Assembly (NCBI GenBank): GCA_037893245.1
Contig: JBAIAA010000446.1
Span: 372,001-436,000, forward strand
Source of the DNA: Crossaster papposus
Lineage: Eukaryota; Echinodermata; Asteroidea; Velatida; Solasteridae
Direction of reading: 5' to 3'
DNA length: 64,000 bases
Positions 63,332-64,000 of this stretch are shown in pieces. Positions within the stretch are counted from its first letter, which is position 1; each line of letters starts with the position of its first letter. The notes beneath the pieces are model-generated. The model had not been told where the DNA came from, made no database searches, and saw only the letters and a program-made list of their open reading frames with translations. The translations under genes and the position numbers were made by a program.

Positions 63332-64000
63332 TGATGGTAGCTTTGTCAATCACGTTTCAAAGATACCAAAGATGTTTGGAGGATTTATGCTAATAAGAGG
63401 AAACTCGACTAGACTTGCTCACAAGTATTTCAACAAAAAATTAATTAATAAAATAATGATCTTTTAGAATAATGAACACTTTAATGTAGACTTCAAATTT
63501 CAGAAACGTTTAAGTGAATTTGAACATAGGACCTACCACTTCCACTGTACATTAACCTGCAATGTATTTTCATGTTTTGATTGTACATTTCTTCCCATAT
63601 CTTTATGTCGAATGGTGGGTCAGTTCCAAATGAATCAAGGTATTAATTAATGCGGTATTAATTTTTGTACTATAAAATGTCATCTGCAGTGAGTTCAAAG
63701 TAAATAAATCTAATATATAAAGCAATATGGAGAAATTAACATTGTCTGTGTGTCTAATAATTATGTGTAATGTTTTTTGTTTTATATATTTTAATATAGG
63801 TCCTTACTGGCCCAACATTAACTAGTATTTATAGGAACTGTCATGTTGTGAATCTACTCGATCACTTGAATTTTTAATCTTTAAATATATCTCTATATTT
63901 TTAATGTTTTATGATAATGTATATTTTCTGGTTTTCACTTTGTTTCTACTATTGGAGAGCCACTTGATAGTAATTTAATTTGCTCGCTGGCAATCCTGCA
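63332..64000. other. Right edge; nothing recognised
   Basis: AT-rich DNA without open frames above background, splice-matched exons or repeat boundaries that I can support. Confidence 0.5.

Overview
The window is animal nuclear DNA. Its genes are split by GT-AG introns with matching phases, the internal repeats are telomere-like TTAGGG motifs, and the protein set is metazoan (CCM2, ICAP-1, Dispatched-like, TMEM68, LYPLA, CHST). The mix of MITEs, tRNA-derived SINEs, a foldback element like sea-urchin TU elements, and telomere-like microsatellites suggests a marine deuterostome, most likely an echinoderm. The species cannot be named from the sequence alone. All protein calls come from reading the translations and splice phases; no database was searched.

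Layout. (1) 873-4499, +: 3' end of a single-pass membrane protein gene (end of a MAM domain, linker, transmembrane helix), with a possible long alternative cytoplasmic tail. (2) 7141-10196, +: complete type II Golgi carbohydrate sulfotransferase, 351 aa, 3 coding exons. (3) 10499-14915 and 16718-21852, both -: tandem paralogues of a Dispatched-like 12-TM RND transporter, 1035 and 1049 aa. (4) 24835-27515, -: TMEM68-type acyltransferase, 318 aa, 6 exons. (5) 28389-32813: a 4.4 kb higher-order satellite. (6) 33.8-38.6 kb: transposon cluster, including tRNA-bearing MITEs and a 2.9 kb composite element with degenerate RecQ-like helicase fragments and ~540 bp inverted arms. (7) 39547-45505, +: CCM2 (malcavernin), 436 aa, 11 exons. 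(8) 49372-52878, -: ICAP-1 (ITGB1BP1), 236 aa, 6 exons. (9) 55118-56714: foldback transposon whose 185 bp inverted ends are made of 15-16 bp tandem repeats. (10) 56979-61486, +: acyl-protein thioesterase (LYPLA1/2), 235 aa, 7 exons.

For six genes I joined every coding exon to an integral codon total with consistent phases at each junction, so those models are strong. CCM2 and ICAP-1 both bind KRIT1 in mammals and are tail-to-tail neighbours here. The other genes (sulfation, lipid export/RND, neutral lipid synthesis, depalmitoylation) show no obvious shared pathway.

The most unusual signals are these. MITEs flanked by TTAA have ends that read as telomere repeat (CCCTAACCC). One MITE carries an internal TTAGGG array. 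Three separate tandem duplications copy exon edges with their splice sites: eight extra copies of the CCM2 exon 10 donor, and partial acceptor-side copies of LYPLA exons 4 and 6. The satellite is bounded by a 14 bp direct repeat and contains a 30 bp perfect palindrome centred on CACGTG.
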